Assembly: GCA_026785745.1 (NCBI GenBank) | Contig: JAJAZO010000028.1 | Span: 1-5,741, forward strand | Direction: 5' to 3' | DNA: 5,741 nucleotides | DNA from: Chitinophagaceae bacterium | GTDB lineage: Bacteria > Bacteroidota > Bacteroidia > Chitinophagales > Chitinophagaceae | Shown: positions 5,423 to 5,741 of the stretch, piece by piece | How the letters are laid out: every line of letters begins with the position of its first letter | How positions within the stretch are numbered: position 1 is the stretch's first letter | The notes under the pieces: generated by a model | Databases searched by the model: none | Seen by the model: only the letters and a program-made list of their open reading frames with translations | Told to the model about the DNA's origin: nothing | Program-made: the position numbers and the translations under genes

Positions 5423-5741
5423 TTACTCTCCTTTATTTACCACCACTTTACTTTCCAGCACCACTTTCCGGGGAATATTCTCATCAGCCCCTTTTGATTG
5501 AATGAGCTGTAACAAAATATCCGTTGCTTTTTCTGCCTGCTGGTAAGGAAATTGTTCTACTGATGCCAGCGGCGGATCATCAAGATAACTGGTGATGGGG
5601 AGATTAGCATAGCTCACAAAGGAAATATCTTTATTGATCTTCAGCCCTTGGTTACGGGTGCACCTCGTAGCTTCCAATGCCACATAATCATTAAAGGCAA
5701 TAACAGCAGTAGGCCGGTTTTTTAATGCCAATAGTTTATGC
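5423..5741 (-). CDS. LacI-family transcriptional regulator, C-terminal part (5' end outside window)
   Basis: The frame is open to the right edge and reads HKLLALKNRPTAVIAFNDYV, so the start lies beyond the window. About 106 residues are visible. They match the second lobe and end of the periplasmic-binding-protein-like sensor domain of LacI/GalR repressors: PTAVIAFNDYVALEA, GLKINKDISFVSYANLP, DDPPLASVEQFPYQQAEKATDILLQLI, then a short tail RKVVLESKVVVNKGE. The DNA-binding helix-turn-helix would be at the unseen N-terminus. Proteins of this family sense sugars or related molecules and regulate carbohydrate genes. One small departure is VSY where the family usually has V-G-F/Y. It is convergent with the small secreted protein across the shared terminator, so it probably belongs to a separate locus to the right. 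Confidence 0.9.
   Translation of the reverse strand, partial: HKLLALKNRPTAVIAFNDYVALEATRCTRNQGLKINKDISFVSYANLPITSYLDDPPLASVEQFPYQQAEKATDILLQLIQSKGADENIPRKVVLESKVVVNKGE

Noticed and set aside
5423..5741. LacI-type regulator as the protein binding the ATACC-N8-GGTAT palindromes
   Set aside because: LacI-family operators usually have a compact dyad around a central CG, unlike this 8-base gap, and the gene lies beyond a strong terminator; nothing in the sequence links the two.

Overview
The window looks like a piece of a Bacteroidota chromosome, probably from the Chitinophagaceae or a close relative. The evidence is AT-rich coding sequence, starts preceded by A/T-rich stretches with no Shine-Dalgarno motif, signal peptides ending in 'AQ', a match to the Bacteroidota promoter pattern TTG / TAnnTTTG, and protein types common in that phylum. 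The lineage is inferred from these traits, not from a search.

Layout from left to right: (1) the C-terminal part of a TPR protein (bases 1-1180, +), cut by the left edge, with a FlgO/TolB-like segment followed by several TPRs. (2) A secreted, almost stand-alone CHAT protease (1209-2612, +), 28 bases downstream and probably in the same operon. (3) A secreted caspase-like (metacaspase/orthocaspase, C14) protease with a C-terminal DUF4384-type domain (2619-4658, -), convergent with the CHAT gene across only 6 bases. (4) A 293-base divergent intergenic region (4659-4951) rich in inverted repeats, including two copies of the same palindrome, ATACC-N8-GGTAT. The first copy overlaps a good + strand promoter. 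(5) A small secreted protein of 134 aa (4952-5356, +) that I do not recognise, with a Lys/Arg-rich linker and an aromatic-rich beta-type C-terminal domain. (6) A long, symmetric hairpin terminator (5369-5410) shared with (7) the C-terminal end of a LacI-family regulator (5423-5741, -), cut by the right edge.

The striking point is that two proteases of clan CD, CHAT and caspase-like, both with intact His/Cys dyads and both with export signals, sit tail to tail. They are flanked by a TPR protein on one side and a small exported protein, divergently transcribed from the caspase gene, on the other. A possible reading is a cell-envelope protease module: the TPR protein as sensor or adaptor, CHAT and caspase as effectors, and the small Lys/Arg-rich exported protein as a substrate or partner. 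The gene content and order are seen in the sequence. The functional link is inference. The LacI-type regulator probably belongs to an unrelated sugar-metabolism locus.
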